From Anaerobacillus alkalilacustris (GTDB taxonomy: Bacteria; Bacillota; Bacilli; Bacillales; Anaerobacillaceae): a stretch of 64,000 bases of DNA. Under the pieces are notes generated by a model. That model worked only from the letters and a program-made list of their open reading frames with translations. It did not search any database and had not been told where the DNA came from. How positions within the stretch are numbered: the first letter of the stretch is position 1; each line of letters starts with the position of its first letter. Positions 1 through 9,449 of this stretch are shown one piece after another. The DNA lies in contig NZ_MLQR01000043.1 of the NCBI RefSeq assembly GCF_001866005.1, positions 83,636 through 147,635 on the forward strand, in the 5' to 3' direction. The translations under genes and the position numbers were made by a program.

Positions 1-143
1 ATCAGGGTAACGTGTTAAATACTTTCTTTTATTCTATAACTCAGTTAGTATTTTCGAAAATTCAAAAAAGCCCAATCAATAAAATAATTGATTAATAAGA
101 TAAAAGGGAAAGAAAAATTCTTTTTAAGAAAGGAGGATGTATA

Positions 144-302
144 ATGCACGGATATGGTTGTGGTTGCGATCAACCAGTTGGTTATGGCTATGCAGCACCA
201 GCTTACCCAGGACCAACTTATGGTGCTGGTAGAGGATTTGCATTAATCGTGGTGCTATTCATCCTACTTGTAATTATCGGTACAGCTTATGTAACTGCAT
301 AA
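144..302 (+). CDS. YjcZ family sporulation membrane peptide
   Basis: A 52-residue protein too short for routine ORF listing. An AGGAGG box at 131-136 sits 7 bases before the ATG. The first 30 residues are rich in Gly, Tyr, Pro and Cys (start [16 protein letters not shown]), followed by one hydrophobic segment from about residue 31 to the end ([19 protein letters not shown]). This Gly/Tyr-rich head plus short C-terminal membrane anchor is typical of the YjcZ/YhgC-like sporulation peptides of Bacillaceae. Its role within the spore or coat is not known in detail. A rho-independent terminator follows at once, so it is probably monocistronic. Confidence 0.85.
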   Translation: MHGYGCGCDQPVGYGYAAPAYPGPTYGAGRGFALIVVLFILLVIIGTAYVTA

Positions 303-335
303 CTATAAGTAGCGTCAAGAAATAAGTGAAATGAT

Positions 336-372
336 AAGACGGTTCTTCCATAAAGGATTGAACCGTCTTTAT
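336..372 (+). terminator. Intrinsic terminator after the YjcZ-type gene
   Basis: Perfect 10-bp stem AAGACGGTTC / GAACCGTCTT (336-345 and 360-369) with a short loop and a T run. It also lies downstream of the convergent DUF2187 gene and may act both ways. Confidence 0.85.
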
Positions 373-431
373 TCATTTAGTATGTTATATATTATTTTGT
401 TTAGGGTAAATTAGTTCGAAATATTGTCGAA

Positions 432-620
432 TTACTTAATTACTTTGTAGTTCTTATGGGCAATCACTGTTTTTCTCGGCTTGTCATCAGCTTCTTTTAT
501 GTCTAACTCAACAGAAGATGAATTATTATATACACCAATAATTTTTCCTTTTTCTCCTTTAAAATCACCTGCTGTAATTTTAATCATATCTCCGGGTTGT
601 GTTGTAATTTCCTCACTCAT
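432..620 (-). CDS. DUF2187 (KOW-like) small protein
   Basis: A 62-63-residue protein matching the DUF2187/YkvS type: a small beta-barrel with a KOW-like core (GDMIKITAGDFKGEKGKIIG, about residues 10-30) and the family's closing HKNYKVIK. The function of this family is unknown; the fold suggests RNA or ribosome contact, which is inference. Two in-frame ATGs lie at 623 and 620. The AGGAGGGG box at 627-634 leaves only about 5 bases before the first but 8 before the second, so 620 is preferred. It is convergent with the YjcZ-type gene. Confidence 0.75.
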   Translation of the reverse strand: MSEEITTQPGDMIKITAGDFKGEKGKIIGVYNNSSSVELDIKEADDKPRKTVIAHKNYKVIK

Positions 621-821
621 CATGAACCCCTCCTAATTTAATCAATTATATCGTTTGCTTGTTTCTTTTTCTTTAACCTTTGTAAAAAAAGTAAAAAATA
701 TAGCATTGTATAGTTATTCAAGTTTCGCTAATGAAAGCCTGTAAAAAAATTGATGGTTTATGTTACAATCAAGCATAAAGAAAAATAGGTTGTACCACTA
801 TAATTTACTAGAAGGAGCAGT

Positions 822-3800
822 ATGCATTTGAATATAAATATCACTCCCAAGAAGATTAAAGAAATGTGTGGAACTGTCTCCTTCAAAAAAGGGAGTTCAT
901 TCCAACGAGCAAACAACGTTACTTTTAAACATTACCACTCCAATGGATGTGAAGCAACCGTAAAAGGAACAGAAGAGTTTTTTGTTAAAATTGAAATGTT
1001 AGGGAACGGTAGTTTACATGCAACATGTAGCTGTCCAAAGTTATTATCGTACGAAAAGGACTGTCAGCATATTGCAGCTGTATTACTTTCCATTCATAAA
1101 CATCAGCATCAAGGGCTTCCCCCTCTTAATACAAGCGATCTTCCTTCTATAGATCAAACATTAACTGATGAGCTACTCACTCTTTTCAGCGATCGTCTGA
1201 AACCTTCAAGTGGTCAACAAATTCATTTTGAAAAAAGGCAGATTATTGAAATACTGTTTACGTGTAAACCGGTTTTGATTGAAAAAGGACAATTATTGTT
1301 GGGTATCGAGATGAAATTTGGACAGACTGTTGTGAAAAATGTTAGAGAGTTCCTAATAAATGTAAAAGAAGGAAAATCATATAACCTTTCTCCTATATTA
1401 AAATATGACCCGAAACATCATTGTTTTGATAGAGATGCAGATGCTATCCTTCAACATCTTATTCAAATAGCCTATGATGAAGTGAATGAAAAAGAGTTAG
1501 CATCAAATCAGTTAAATTATCTATGTATACCACCATCATCTTGGAATAGTTTTCAGCCACTTCTTGAACGAGCAAGTTTCGTGAAATGGGAATATCATTC
1601 AAATATCTACGACAGTATTTTATTTTCCCAGGAGCCATTAGATCTTCAATTTGAAATAAAAGAAGATGATAGGAAAGGTTATCAATTAAAAATTGATGGA
1701 CTTCAGCATTTAATTGCGCTACCAGCATATAGTTCTGTCCTCGTTGATGGTAAAGTAATTCAAATGGAAAATGATGATTGCAAACGTGTTTTTGAACTAA
1801 AACAGATGTTAGAAGCCTCTAGAATAGATAACGTTCCTATTCCGAAGGAGAAAATAAATTTCTTTATAGAAAAAGTCATTCCTGGTTTGCAAAAAATAGG
1901 TAATGTTCAATTGTGTGAGGAAATTTCTAAGGAATTTGTGAAAGCTCCTTTACTCGCAAAGTTGTACTTAGATCGTGTAAATAATCGTCTTCTAGCAGGT
2001 CTTGAGTTTCATTATGAACATTTAGTGATTAATCCATTGGAAAACGTGGTAGTTAAAACTGGTCATTTGTTTAGTAGAGATGAGAGGAAAGAAGAAATAA
2101 TTTTACAACTGATGGACGAAAGTGGGTTTGCTAAAACAGATGGTGGATATTTCATGCACAATGAAAAAATGGAGTATGAATTTTTGTATCATGTAGTACC
2201 GAAGTTGGAAAAGCTAGTACAAATTTATGCCACAACATCAGTGAAAAATCGAATTTTTAAAGGGAATGCTATACCGAAAATTAATATTAAGGTAAAAAAA
2301 GATCGGACAAATTGGCTAGAATTTAAATTTGATATGAATGGTATATCTGATAATCAAATCCGTGAGATTTTAGCAGCTTTAGAAGAAAAAAGGAAATATT
2401 ATCGAATGAAAAACGGTTCACTTCTCTCGTTGGAGACAAGAGAATTTGATGATATGAAAAGCATTTTAAATACTTTTCCAAATCAACTTGATGATCTACA
2501 ACAAGGTCTTCGTATTCCAATAGCTCGTGGTCTTGAAATACTTGATACTGTTGAAGGAAATGGTGTTTTGTCGTTTCAAGAGTCGTTTCGTGAGTTTATA
2601 AATCATTTACGCAACCCTGGAAGCTTAGATTTTGCGATACCTGAAGTTGTAGAACCTGTATTACGCGGTTATCAAAAGCGGGGCTTCAAGTGGATGAAAA
2701 CGTTGGCTAACTATGGATTTGGTGGAATATTAGCAGACGATATGGGACTCGGAAAAACATTACAAAGTATTACTTTTATATTATCTGAATTACCTGAGAT
2801 ACGGAAAAAGAAACTACCGATATTAATTGTTTGTACATCTTCATTACTGTATAACTGGTTTAATGAAATTAGAAAGTTTTCACCAGATGTTAAGGCAGTT
2901 GTCATTGATGGTAATAAAAAAGATAGGATCAAATGCAGGCAGTCAATTGTCGGGATTGATGTATTAATTACTTCTTACCCACTGTTACGCGCGGACATAA
3001 AGTGGTATGAAGAAGAAGTTTTTCATGCTGTGTTTTTTGATGAAGCTCAAGCTTTCAAAAATCCGCTAACACAAACAGCTCGTGCAGTGAAAAAGCTACA
3101 GGCACATTACCGGTTTGCACTAACAGGAACCCCTGTTGAAAATTCATTAGTTGAGTTATGGTCCATTTTTCATGTTGTTTTTCCTGAACTTTTTTCAGGA
3201 TTAAAAGATTATAGTAAGCTTTCAAATGATGCAATTGCAAGGAGGACAAGGTTATTTTTGCTTCGAAGAATGAAAGAAGATGTACTTAATGAACTACCCA
3301 AAAAATTCGAAGTTATCGAAACTGTTGATTTACTTCCAGATCAAAAGAAGCTTTATGCTGCTTATTTATCCAAACTAAAACATGAAACATTGAAGCATCT
3401 CAACAAAGAAACAATTAGGAAAAGCCGTATTAGAATTCTGGCTGGATTAACTCGGCTACGACAAATTTGTTGTCATCCTGGATTATTTGTTGATGGATAT
3501 AATGGAACATCATCAAAATATGAACAGCTGTTATCCATTCTAGAGCAAGCGAAGCTTTCAGGAAGGAGAGTATTGGTTTTCTCTCAGTTCACAAAAATGT
3601 TAGAGCTTATTGGTCGAGAATTAGCAAAGCAAGGAGTGTCTTTTTTCTATTTAGATGGCCAAACTCCATCCGAAGAAAGAGTGAAAATGTGCGAACGTTT
3701 TAATCGAGGTGATCGAAACTTATTTTTAATTTCCTTGAAAGCAGGAGGGACAGGTTTAAATTTAACTGGTGCAGATACTGTTATTTTATATGATAGTTGG

Positions 3801-4025
3801 TGGAACCCCGCAGTCGAAGAGCAAGCAGCAGATCGTGCTCATCGTATTGGTCAAACAAATGAAGTTCAAGTTATTAAACTAGTTGCCAAAGGCACAATCG
3901 AAGAAAAAATGAATGAGCTCCAAGAAAAAAAGAGGCAATTAATTGAAGATATACTAAATCCTGTACAAGAAGAAAAATCTTCAGTTTTAACTGAAGAAGA
4001 TATTCGAGAAATATTAATGGTTTAA
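822..4025 (+). CDS. SNF2-family helicase with N-terminal SWIM zinc finger
   Basis: A 1067-residue DEAD/DEAH-like ATPase of the bacterial SNF2/RapA group. A SWIM zinc finger lies at about residues 60-90 with ligands C69, C71, C81 and H83. A long middle region follows, of the type called bacterial SNF2-helicase-associated. Helicase motif I (DDMGLGKT) is near residue 640, the DEAQ box is D740-Q743, and motif VI (QAADRAHRIGQ) is near 1005. Known relatives remodel nucleic acid-protein complexes or recycle RNA polymerase; the exact substrate here is unknown. The start has an AAGGAG box at 811-816. The gene stands alone, with its terminator at 4197-4232. Length and all helicase motifs look intact. 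Confidence 0.9.
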   Translation: MHLNINITPKKIKEMCGTVSFKKGSSFQRANNVTFKHYHSNGCEATVKGTEEFFVKIEMLGNGSLHATCSCPKLLSYEKDCQHIAAVLLSIHKHQHQGLPPLNTSDLPSIDQTLTDELLTLFSDRLKPSSGQQIHFEKRQIIEILFTCKPVLIEKGQLLLGIEMKFGQTVVKNVREFLINVKEGKSYNLSPILKYDPKHHCFDRDADAILQHLIQIAYDEVNEKELASNQLNYLCIPPSSWNSFQPLLERASFVKWEYHSNIYDSILFSQEPLDLQFEIKEDDRKGYQLKIDGLQHLIALPAYSSVLVDGKVIQMENDDCKRVFELKQMLEASRIDNVPIPKEKINFFIEKVIPGLQKIGNVQLCEEISKEFVKAPLLAKLYLDRVNNRLLAGLEFHYEHLVINPLENVVVKTGHLFSRDERKEEIILQLMDESGFAKTDGGYFMHNEKMEYEFLYHVVPKLEKLVQIYATTSVKNRIFKGNAIPKINIKVKKDRTNWLEFKFDMNGISDNQIREILAALEEKRKYYRMKNGSLLSLETREFDDMKSILNTFPNQLDDLQQGLRIPIARGLEILDTVEGNGVLSFQESFREFINHLRNPGSLDFAIPEVVEPVLRGYQKRGFKWMKTLANYGFGGILADDMGLGKTLQSITFILSELPEIRKKKLPILIVCTSSLLYNWFNEIRKFSPDVKAVVIDGNKKDRIKCRQSIVGIDVLITSYPLLRADIKWYEEEVFHAVFFDEAQAFKNPLTQTARAVKKLQAHYRFALTGTPVENSLVELWSIFHVVFPELFSGLKDYSKLSNDAIARRTRLFLLRRMKEDVLNELPKKFEVIETVDLLPDQKKLYAAYLSKLKHETLKHLNKETIRKSRIRILAGLTRLRQICCHPGLFVDGYNGTSSKYEQLLSILEQAKLSGRRVLVFSQFTKMLELIGRELAKQGVSFFYLDGQTPSEERVKMCERFNRGDRNLFLISLKAGGTGLNLTGADTVILYDSWWNPAVEEQAADRAHRIGQTNEVQVIKLVAKGTIEEKMNELQEKKRQLIEDILNPVQEEKSSVLTEEDIREILMV

Positions 4026-4059
4026 TATATATTGTTGATCACTATGGTATTAATAGCAA

Positions 4060-4196
4060 ATTAATCAAACTGATTTGTACTTAAGGGTCATAGCCCCCCC
4101 ACCTCTAGGCGTAGCCTAGGTGGGTACTTCCATTCAGATGGAGTTGAGACTCCATCTGAAATTCCGATGTTCTAGCGAAGCTAGAACGAGTTCTCT
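4060..4196 (+). repeat. Three-hairpin palindromic repeat, copy A
   Basis: A ~137-bp element holding three consecutive stem-loops: a CCCACCT/AGGTGGG stem ending at 4124, TTCAGATGGAGT/ACTCCATCTGAA (4133-4160), and GTTCTAGC/GCTAGAAC (4169-4187). The same element recurs in reverse at 7487-7632 (copy B) and, diverged, at 15938-16073 (copy C); a fragment is at 21989-22027. No protein is encoded. The arms resemble subterminal palindromes of IS200/IS605-type elements, so it may be a non-autonomous relic (inference). It lies between the helicase stop and its terminator. Confidence 0.85.
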
Positions 4197-4232
4197 AAGC
4201 ACTTTCCATAAGAAAATGGATGGTGCTTTTTT
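4197..4232 (+). terminator. Intrinsic terminator of the SNF2 gene
   Basis: Stem AGCAC-TTTCCAT / ATGGA-TGGTGCT followed by seven or more Ts. It lies immediately after palindromic copy A, as if the repeat had been inserted between the stop codon and the terminator. Confidence 0.75.
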
Positions 4233-4388
4233 TAATGAGTAAAATTAGGTTTCGCATTTTTGAGTTTTAGAATAATTAACATCTAACGAAATAGACTCTG
4301 GATATATGAATAATAAAAGGAAACCCCTCTTATAATGCAAACAAAAAATGGCATACTAAGAATATTATTTGACGGAGGAGGTATAAAT

Positions 4389-6050
4389 GTGAGTACACTA
4401 TCTATTTTTGCCTTAGGTGGTTTAAAGGAAATCGGTAAAAATATGTATGCCATCCAATTTAGGGATGAAATAATTGTCATTGACTGCGGTAATAAGTTTC
4501 CTGATGAAAGTTTGTTAGGGATTGATTTGATCATTCCCGATATTACGTACTTGTTAGAAAATAAAGATAAAATCAAAGCTTTGATTGTGACGCATGGACA
4601 TGAAGATCATATCGGTGGAATTCCATTTTTTCTCAAGAAATTGAATGTACCTGTTTATGCAACACGTTTCACGCTTGGATTAATTGAATTAAAATTAAAA
4701 GAACATAGACTATTAAGGGAAACTGAATTAATTGAAATTGACTCAAACTCAAAATTGCTCTTTGGAGACATAAGCGTTAAATTTTTTAAAGTCAATCATA
4801 GTATTCCTGATTGCTTAGGAATCGTTTTTTATACTCCTGAAGGTGCAATCGTACATACAGGAGATTTTAAGTTCGATTTAACTCCTGCTAATAATGAGTA
4901 TTCAGATATTCATAAAATGGCTGAAATCGGAAAAAAAGGTGTTTTACTACTTTTATCTGAAAGCACTAATGCGGAACGAAAAGGCTTAACCCCTTCGGAG
5001 CAAATGGTAGGCGAACACGTAGTAGAGGCGTTCATGAAAGCAAAACGAAAAGTTATTATTTCTACGTTTGCATCAAATATAAACCGTGTTCAACAAGTAG
5101 TAGATGCTGCAAAAAAAACAAATAGAAAGCTTGCGCTACTAGGTAGAAGTATGGTAAATGTTGTAACCGTGGCTATGGAACGTGGATATTTAGATGTACC
5201 TGACGGAATCTTAATTGATCAAGAAGAAATCAACATGATGGATCCTGAGAAAGTAGCTATTTTATGTACAGGAAGTCAGGGAGAGCCGTTGGCTGCTCTA
5301 GCCCGTTTATCCAATTCGAGTTTTAGGGGAGTTGAGGTATTACCGGATGACACAATTATATTAGCAGCGGGCCCTATTCCTGGAAATGAAAGGGATGTTT
5401 CACGTATTATCGATAACTTCTTTGCCCTTGGAGCGAGGGTTATTTATGGATCTGGTAGTTCCTCTGGTATGCATGTATCTGGACATGGTTATCAAGAAGA
5501 TCTAAAGTTAATGCTTACATTAATGAGACCAAAATATTTTATTCCTATTCACGGTGAATATCGCATGCTACATCATCATCGTTTATTAGCGGAATCTGTT
5601 GGAGTAGAAGAAGGTCATACTTTTATTATGAGTAATGGTGATGTCGTTGACATCGAAAATTCAGAGGCTCGGATGACGAGAAAAATTCCAGCCGGGAATA
5701 CCTTTATAGACGGGGTAGGGATTGGTGATGTTGGTGACATTGTATTACGAGACCGAAAGCAACTTTCAGAAGATGGAATGCTCGTTGTTGTTTTAACCTT
5801 AAGCAAATTGGAAAAAAAGCTAATTTCTGGACCGGACACTATTTCACGAGGTTTTGTTTATGGCGGGAATTCAGATGAGTTAATTAAAGACGTAAACCGT
5901 CTTATTACAAAAACTGTAAATGAATTGCATGAATCTAATAAAACACAATGGAATGTGATGAAGCAATCGATAAAGAAATCAGTAGGACAATATTTATTCC
6001 AACAAACGAAGAAGAAGCCAATGATCTTACCGATTATTATTGAGGTTTAA
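4389..6050 (+). CDS. Ribonuclease J
   Basis: A 553-residue metallo-beta-lactamase/beta-CASP ribonuclease, the family acting in mRNA decay and rRNA processing in Bacilli as endonuclease and 5' exonuclease. The metal-binding motif HGHEDHIGG starts at H69. Further lactamase and beta-CASP signatures follow (VHTGDFKFD, STFASNINR, GSQGEPLAAL, SGHGYQEDLKL, IPIHGEYRM), and the C-terminus is the characteristic KPMILPIIIEV. The GTG at 4389 is chosen because GGAGGAGG at 4374-4381 lies 7 bases upstream and gives the family's usual ~555 residues; an open frame extends upstream to 4335. It could be J1, J2 or an extra paralogue; the chromosomal neighbours do not settle this. Confidence 0.92.
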   Translation: MSTLSIFALGGLKEIGKNMYAIQFRDEIIVIDCGNKFPDESLLGIDLIIPDITYLLENKDKIKALIVTHGHEDHIGGIPFFLKKLNVPVYATRFTLGLIELKLKEHRLLRETELIEIDSNSKLLFGDISVKFFKVNHSIPDCLGIVFYTPEGAIVHTGDFKFDLTPANNEYSDIHKMAEIGKKGVLLLLSESTNAERKGLTPSEQMVGEHVVEAFMKAKRKVIISTFASNINRVQQVVDAAKKTNRKLALLGRSMVNVVTVAMERGYLDVPDGILIDQEEINMMDPEKVAILCTGSQGEPLAALARLSNSSFRGVEVLPDDTIILAAGPIPGNERDVSRIIDNFFALGARVIYGSGSSSGMHVSGHGYQEDLKLMLTLMRPKYFIPIHGEYRMLHHHRLLAESVGVEEGHTFIMSNGDVVDIENSEARMTRKIPAGNTFIDGVGIGDVGDIVLRDRKQLSEDGMLVVVLTLSKLEKKLISGPDTISRGFVYGGNSDELIKDVNRLITKTVNELHESNKTQWNVMKQSIKKSVGQYLFQQTKKKPMILPIIIEV

Positions 6051-6062
6051 TAGAGCAGAAAA

Positions 6063-6108
6063 GCAGAAGGTAGCGTACAATTATAGTGTGTTGCTTTCTG
6101 TTTTTTTA
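6063..6108 (+). terminator. Terminator after RNase J; rest of the gap featureless
   Basis: CAGAA-GGTAGC pairs with GCT-TTCTG across a ~18-base loop, followed by seven Ts. The gap to 6394 contains only AT-rich sequence, presumably holding the promoter of the next gene; no convincing -35/-10 pair was identified. Confidence 0.65.
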
Positions 6109-6394
6109 TAAGATCTAAACAGTGTTGTGAACAGATAATTAAGAAGTGTCCGTTAAAAAAGGGTAGAATTTATTGTCAGCAGGAAAACTATCAATCACGT
6201 TAGTTCCAAGTTGAAATAAAAGTTATCCTAACTTTTGTTATAGATGACAACAAATATTGGGACTAAATTTAGTTTTCTTTTCATTTATTCCGTGTAAAAA
6301 TGTTTTAAGATATATATATAATAGTAGATTCATAATTCATTAAAATTTTACTATTATCAAGGTAATGTTAGTGATTAAACAAGGAGCGGTTAGG

Positions 6395-7339
6395 TTGAGT
6401 AAAAGATGGATATATTTTTTAGTCTTTGTTTTTATTATAGTTCTAATTGTTATTTTATGGAAAGAAGATGTTGATGACAAACCAAAAATAGTGGTTGTTT
6501 TAAAGGAATTAGATAATAATCCATATTGGTATATTGTAAAAGCGGGAGCAGAAAAAGCTTTTGACGATTTAAATATAGATGGGATAGTTTTTGCTCCTAG
6601 TAATGAATATAAGATAGATGAACAAGAAAATCTTTTACAAAGTTTACTTAAACAAAATCCAGATGCACTTATTGTTTCTCCTATAGAAGAGTCAATCATT
6701 TCTCAATTAAAAAAATTTAATAAAAAAAATATTCCCGTACTTCTAATAGATACCGATGATCCTTGGGAAAATAAAACCTCTTATATTGGAACGAATAATT
6801 TTGACTTAGGTAAGTTAGGCGGAGCGTTATTGGGTACGCAACTACAACCAGGAGATAAAGTGGCTTTAATAACAGGAGATATTGAACAAGCAGTTATAGG
6901 TGATCGGATTATAGGAGCTAAAACTAGTTTAGAAGCTGCAGGGATAACAACAATTCTGAAAACAGATGTACCAAATAATCCATTACAAGCGAAACGTGAA
7001 ATGGAAACCCTTTTAGACAAACATCCAGATATTAATGGTGTTTATGCGACTACTGATATTTTGGCCATTGCATCTCATGAAATAATTATTAAAAATGGAT
7101 ATAATATACCAATAGTAGGAGCGGATGGAATTGTTGAAATGATTAAATTAATAGAAGATGAGACACTACTTGGTACAGTAGCGCAGAATCCGTACGATAT
7201 GGGATATTTAAGTGTTGAGACTGCAGTAAGAGCAATCAAAGGAGAAAATGTTGAAATGTATGTTGATAGTGGAGTCGATATTATAGTTAAAGGTAATGCA
7301 ACTCATAGAAAAGACTTCATAAAAAAGATATTGAGGTGA
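6395..7339 (+). CDS. Membrane-anchored sugar-binding protein (Peripla_BP_4 type)
   Basis: A 314-residue periplasmic-binding-protein-like domain of the ribose/galactose (LacI-fold) class: paired Rossmann-like lobes with motifs such as NNPYWYIVKAGAEKA, PDALIVSPIE, GVYATTDILA and GTVAQNPYDMGYLSVE. The N-terminus has one hydrophobic helix (about residues 5-24) after a short basic start and no lipobox cysteine, so it is probably anchored by an uncleaved helix. The TTG start at 6395 is preferred because AAGGAG at 6381-6386 lies 8 bases upstream. No permease, ATPase or sensor kinase gene is adjacent, so its partner is unknown. It may present a sugar or autoinducer to a sensor encoded elsewhere (inference). 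Confidence 0.8.
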   Translation: MSKRWIYFLVFVFIIVLIVILWKEDVDDKPKIVVVLKELDNNPYWYIVKAGAEKAFDDLNIDGIVFAPSNEYKIDEQENLLQSLLKQNPDALIVSPIEESIISQLKKFNKKNIPVLLIDTDDPWENKTSYIGTNNFDLGKLGGALLGTQLQPGDKVALITGDIEQAVIGDRIIGAKTSLEAAGITTILKTDVPNNPLQAKREMETLLDKHPDINGVYATTDILAIASHEIIIKNGYNIPIVGADGIVEMIKLIEDETLLGTVAQNPYDMGYLSVETAVRAIKGENVEMYVDSGVDIIVKGNATHRKDFIKKILR

Positions 7340-7486
7340 AATAAGATAAAAATAATAAAGTCATAATGTAAATACACTTCTAATAAGTGAAAAAATACCA
7401 TTGTAAGAAAGCTCTTATATAGGGTTAATAGGTAATGGAAAAGCGGTTAAAGTCCTTTTCGATTCCTTTAATTTTTGAAGTTTTAA

Positions 7487-7632
7487 GAGAACTCGTTCTA
7501 GCTTCGCTAGAACATCGGAAATTCAGATGGAGTCTCAACTCCACCTGAATGGAAGTTTCCACCTAGGCTACGCTTAGAGGTGGGGGTCTATGACGTCTAT
7601 GACCCTTAAGTACAAATCAGTTTGATTAATTT
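7487..7632 (-). repeat. Three-hairpin palindromic repeat, copy B (inverted relative to A)
   Basis: The reverse complement of this stretch matches copy A over its whole ~140 bp with only a few substitutions and a short duplication (the GTCATAGAC segment). The hairpins TTCTAGC/GCTAGAA, CAGATGGAG/CTCCACCTG and CCACCT/AGGTGG are kept. A further stem, AATCAGTGGG/CCCACTGATT (7652-7686), lies just outside and resembles sequence next to copy C. The rest of the 7340-7760 gap is AT-rich with nothing else recognised. Confidence 0.85.
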
Positions 7633-7760
7633 CACGTAAATCGATATAGATAATCAGTGGGAGATGAAAGAAAACCCCCACTGATTAAAGTTCAGCTTTT
7701 TCAAATAAATTGAACCCATTCTAACAATCCATCATTATTATTAGATTGGTTTAATGTATT

Positions 7761-8579
7761 TTATAAGGGTACAACTACTTTTTTCTTTTCTTTAAAATAA
7801 ACCCATTCTTTGAACCCAATTTCCTTTAGTTTTTCGTTAACTAAATCATAATCGTCACCTACTCGGTCAGGAATGTGAGCATCAGATCCGAAAGTCACAT
7901 CGACGCTATAATAAAGGGCACGTTCTAACATTTCATTAGAAGGATACCAGCCTCCAACGTCTTTCATTTTGCCAGATGTGTTTATTTCGATCGCAACACC
8001 TGCTTGTCCAATGACTTTTAATGTATGTTCGACTGCCTCTGTTTGTATCGAAGTAAAAGCTGGATAATACCCTTTCATTGCGTCAATATGACCAAGAATC
8101 TGGAACAATCCGCTACGTGCTGAGCGCTCAATTAATTGATAGTAAGTTTCTTTCGTACGTACTTTTTCTTTATCGGTAAGACCTTCCCATCGTCCTTTTT
8201 TAAATATATTGATCTCATCGACATGGTGAACGGAACCAATGATGTAATCAAATGGATACGGTTCGAAACAGGAGCGATAGTTTTCAACATACTCTGGAAA
8301 AAAGTCTGATTCAATCCCTAGCAAAACATCAATTTTTTCACTATAAATTTCCTTAAGATGAAGGACTTCCTTCACATAATTTTTAAATTCACTTTTCGGC
8401 ATTGCTATTCCTGGTAATGGATGATCTTCTTCACTTGAGAAATAAGGGGTGTGATCAGATATTCCGATAACAGTTAGCCCCTTTTCAATAGCAGCTTCAA
8501 TATAATCACGTATTTTTCCTTGGGCATGTCCACACCGATCGTGATGTGTATGTATATCAAATTTCACTTTAGTATTCAA
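7761..8579 (-). CDS. PHP-family phosphatase, histidinol-phosphatase-like
   Basis: A 272-residue PHP (polymerase and histidinol phosphatase) metalloenzyme. The metal-binding DIHTHH is at residues 8-13, with later motifs GISDHTP, GIESDFF, GSVHHV, GHIDAMKGY, EINTSG and FGSDAHIPDRVG covering the family's metal ligands. Such proteins are usually annotated histidinol phosphatase (HisJ/HisK), the dephosphorylation step of histidine synthesis. No his genes lie nearby, so another phosphoester substrate is possible. The start is a TTG with GAGGTG at 8586-8591. Length is normal. Confidence 0.8.
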   Translation of the reverse strand: MNTKVKFDIHTHHDRCGHAQGKIRDYIEAAIEKGLTVIGISDHTPYFSSEEDHPLPGIAMPKSEFKNYVKEVLHLKEIYSEKIDVLLGIESDFFPEYVENYRSCFEPYPFDYIIGSVHHVDEINIFKKGRWEGLTDKEKVRTKETYYQLIERSARSGLFQILGHIDAMKGYYPAFTSIQTEAVEHTLKVIGQAGVAIEINTSGKMKDVGGWYPSNEMLERALYYSVDVTFGSDAHIPDRVGDDYDLVNEKLKEIGFKEWVYFKEKKKVVVPL

Positions 8580-8650
8580 ACTCGATCACCTCATGTAATT
8601 CTTTTGCTTATATTTTTTTCCATTTTAATATAAAATTATTAATTATGATA

Positions 8651-8705
8651 CCTGGCACTCCTTAAATGTATATATTATTTAGAAATTTTCTAAAGGCGTG
8701 CCAGG
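8651..8705. repeat. Inverted repeat CCTGGCAC / GTGCCAGG
   Basis: Perfect 8-bp arms at 8651-8658 and 8698-8705 separated by 39 bases of AT-rich DNA between the Spo0M and PHP genes (both on the minus strand). There is no T run, so it is not a standard terminator; it could be a small dispersed repeat. Confidence 0.5.
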
Positions 8706-8753
8706 GCAATCATTCTTGTTTACTAAGTTTGATATTTAGTAATTATGAATTTT

Positions 8754-9449
8754 TTAAGCTTCTTTATTGCTGGGATATAGCTTTGATAACTGAATAATTA
8801 AATCTTGATCACGCGTAATTAAAAAATTTCGAACTTGATCTTTTTCCCTAACGTGGATGTTAATATCTTTTTCATTTCCTGTAAAACAGATTTGGACACC
8901 ATCCTTATTTTCTAAATGAAAATTTTGAAGACAGTGGGTTGGATTTATGGATGTTGGAGGTTTAGATCTACAGAAACCACTTTCAAAATTGTGTCTAAAA
9001 CCTTGTTTTTTAAAAAATTTGAAGATGTCATTAATTAATGGGTCAATGAGTATAAAGTCGTGTTTTTCGACGGGGTGGTTTAGTAAGTTTATTTTTAGTT
9101 CTGTTTGGATTTGTACAGTCTGTTTTCCAAAAGTAATAGGAGTATAATAGGGTATTGTAAAAGAAATTGGAATGATTTTTTCTTCATGTGGCCTTATTAC
9201 AAGAGGGTCTGTAACTTTTATTTCTAAAATTGGTTCTGTTATATCGGGGAATTCGGTCATATCATGGTCATATTTATGAAACTCAGAGTCTATGTGAATA
9301 TAAATTTCTGAAATCTTTTCTTCTGTAATACCGCCAATGATGTGGACTTCTCCTTTAACTTCTTTCCCTCTTTCGATAATGTCTTCAAATAGTACAGTGT
9401 TTACCTTTGTAGATCCAATTCCTATTGATGAAAGTAGTTTCTTAAACAT
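8754..9449 (-). CDS. spo0M: Sporulation-control protein Spo0M
   Basis: A ~231-residue arrestin-like beta-sandwich protein. The start MFKKLLSSIGIGSTKVNT and the VKGEVHIIGG and PFSITIPY-like (IIPISFTIPYYTP) segments are typical of Spo0M, which acts early in sporulation and also interacts with cell-division and cytoskeletal partners in Bacillus. Starts at 9458 (TTG), 9455 and 9449 (ATG) are in frame; AGAAAGGA at 9459-9466 fits the ATG at 9449 best (9-base spacing). It stands alone on the minus strand beside the IS605 element, which lies upstream of it and does not interrupt it. Confidence 0.85.
   Translation of the reverse strand: MFKKLLSSIGIGSTKVNTVLFEDIIERGKEVKGEVHIIGGITEEKISEIYIHIDSEFHKYDHDMTEFPDITEPILEIKVTDPLVIRPHEEKIIPISFTIPYYTPITFGKQTVQIQTELKINLLNHPVEKHDFILIDPLINDIFKFFKKQGFRHNFESGFCRSKPPTSINPTHCLQNFHLENKDGVQICFTGNEKDINIHVREKDQVRNFLITRDQDLIIQLSKLYPSNKEA

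Noticed and set aside
4335..4388. Upstream extension of RNase J (18 more residues)
   Set aside because: The ATG at 4335 lacks a ribosome binding site, whereas GGAGGAGG fits the GTG at 4389, and family members start there.
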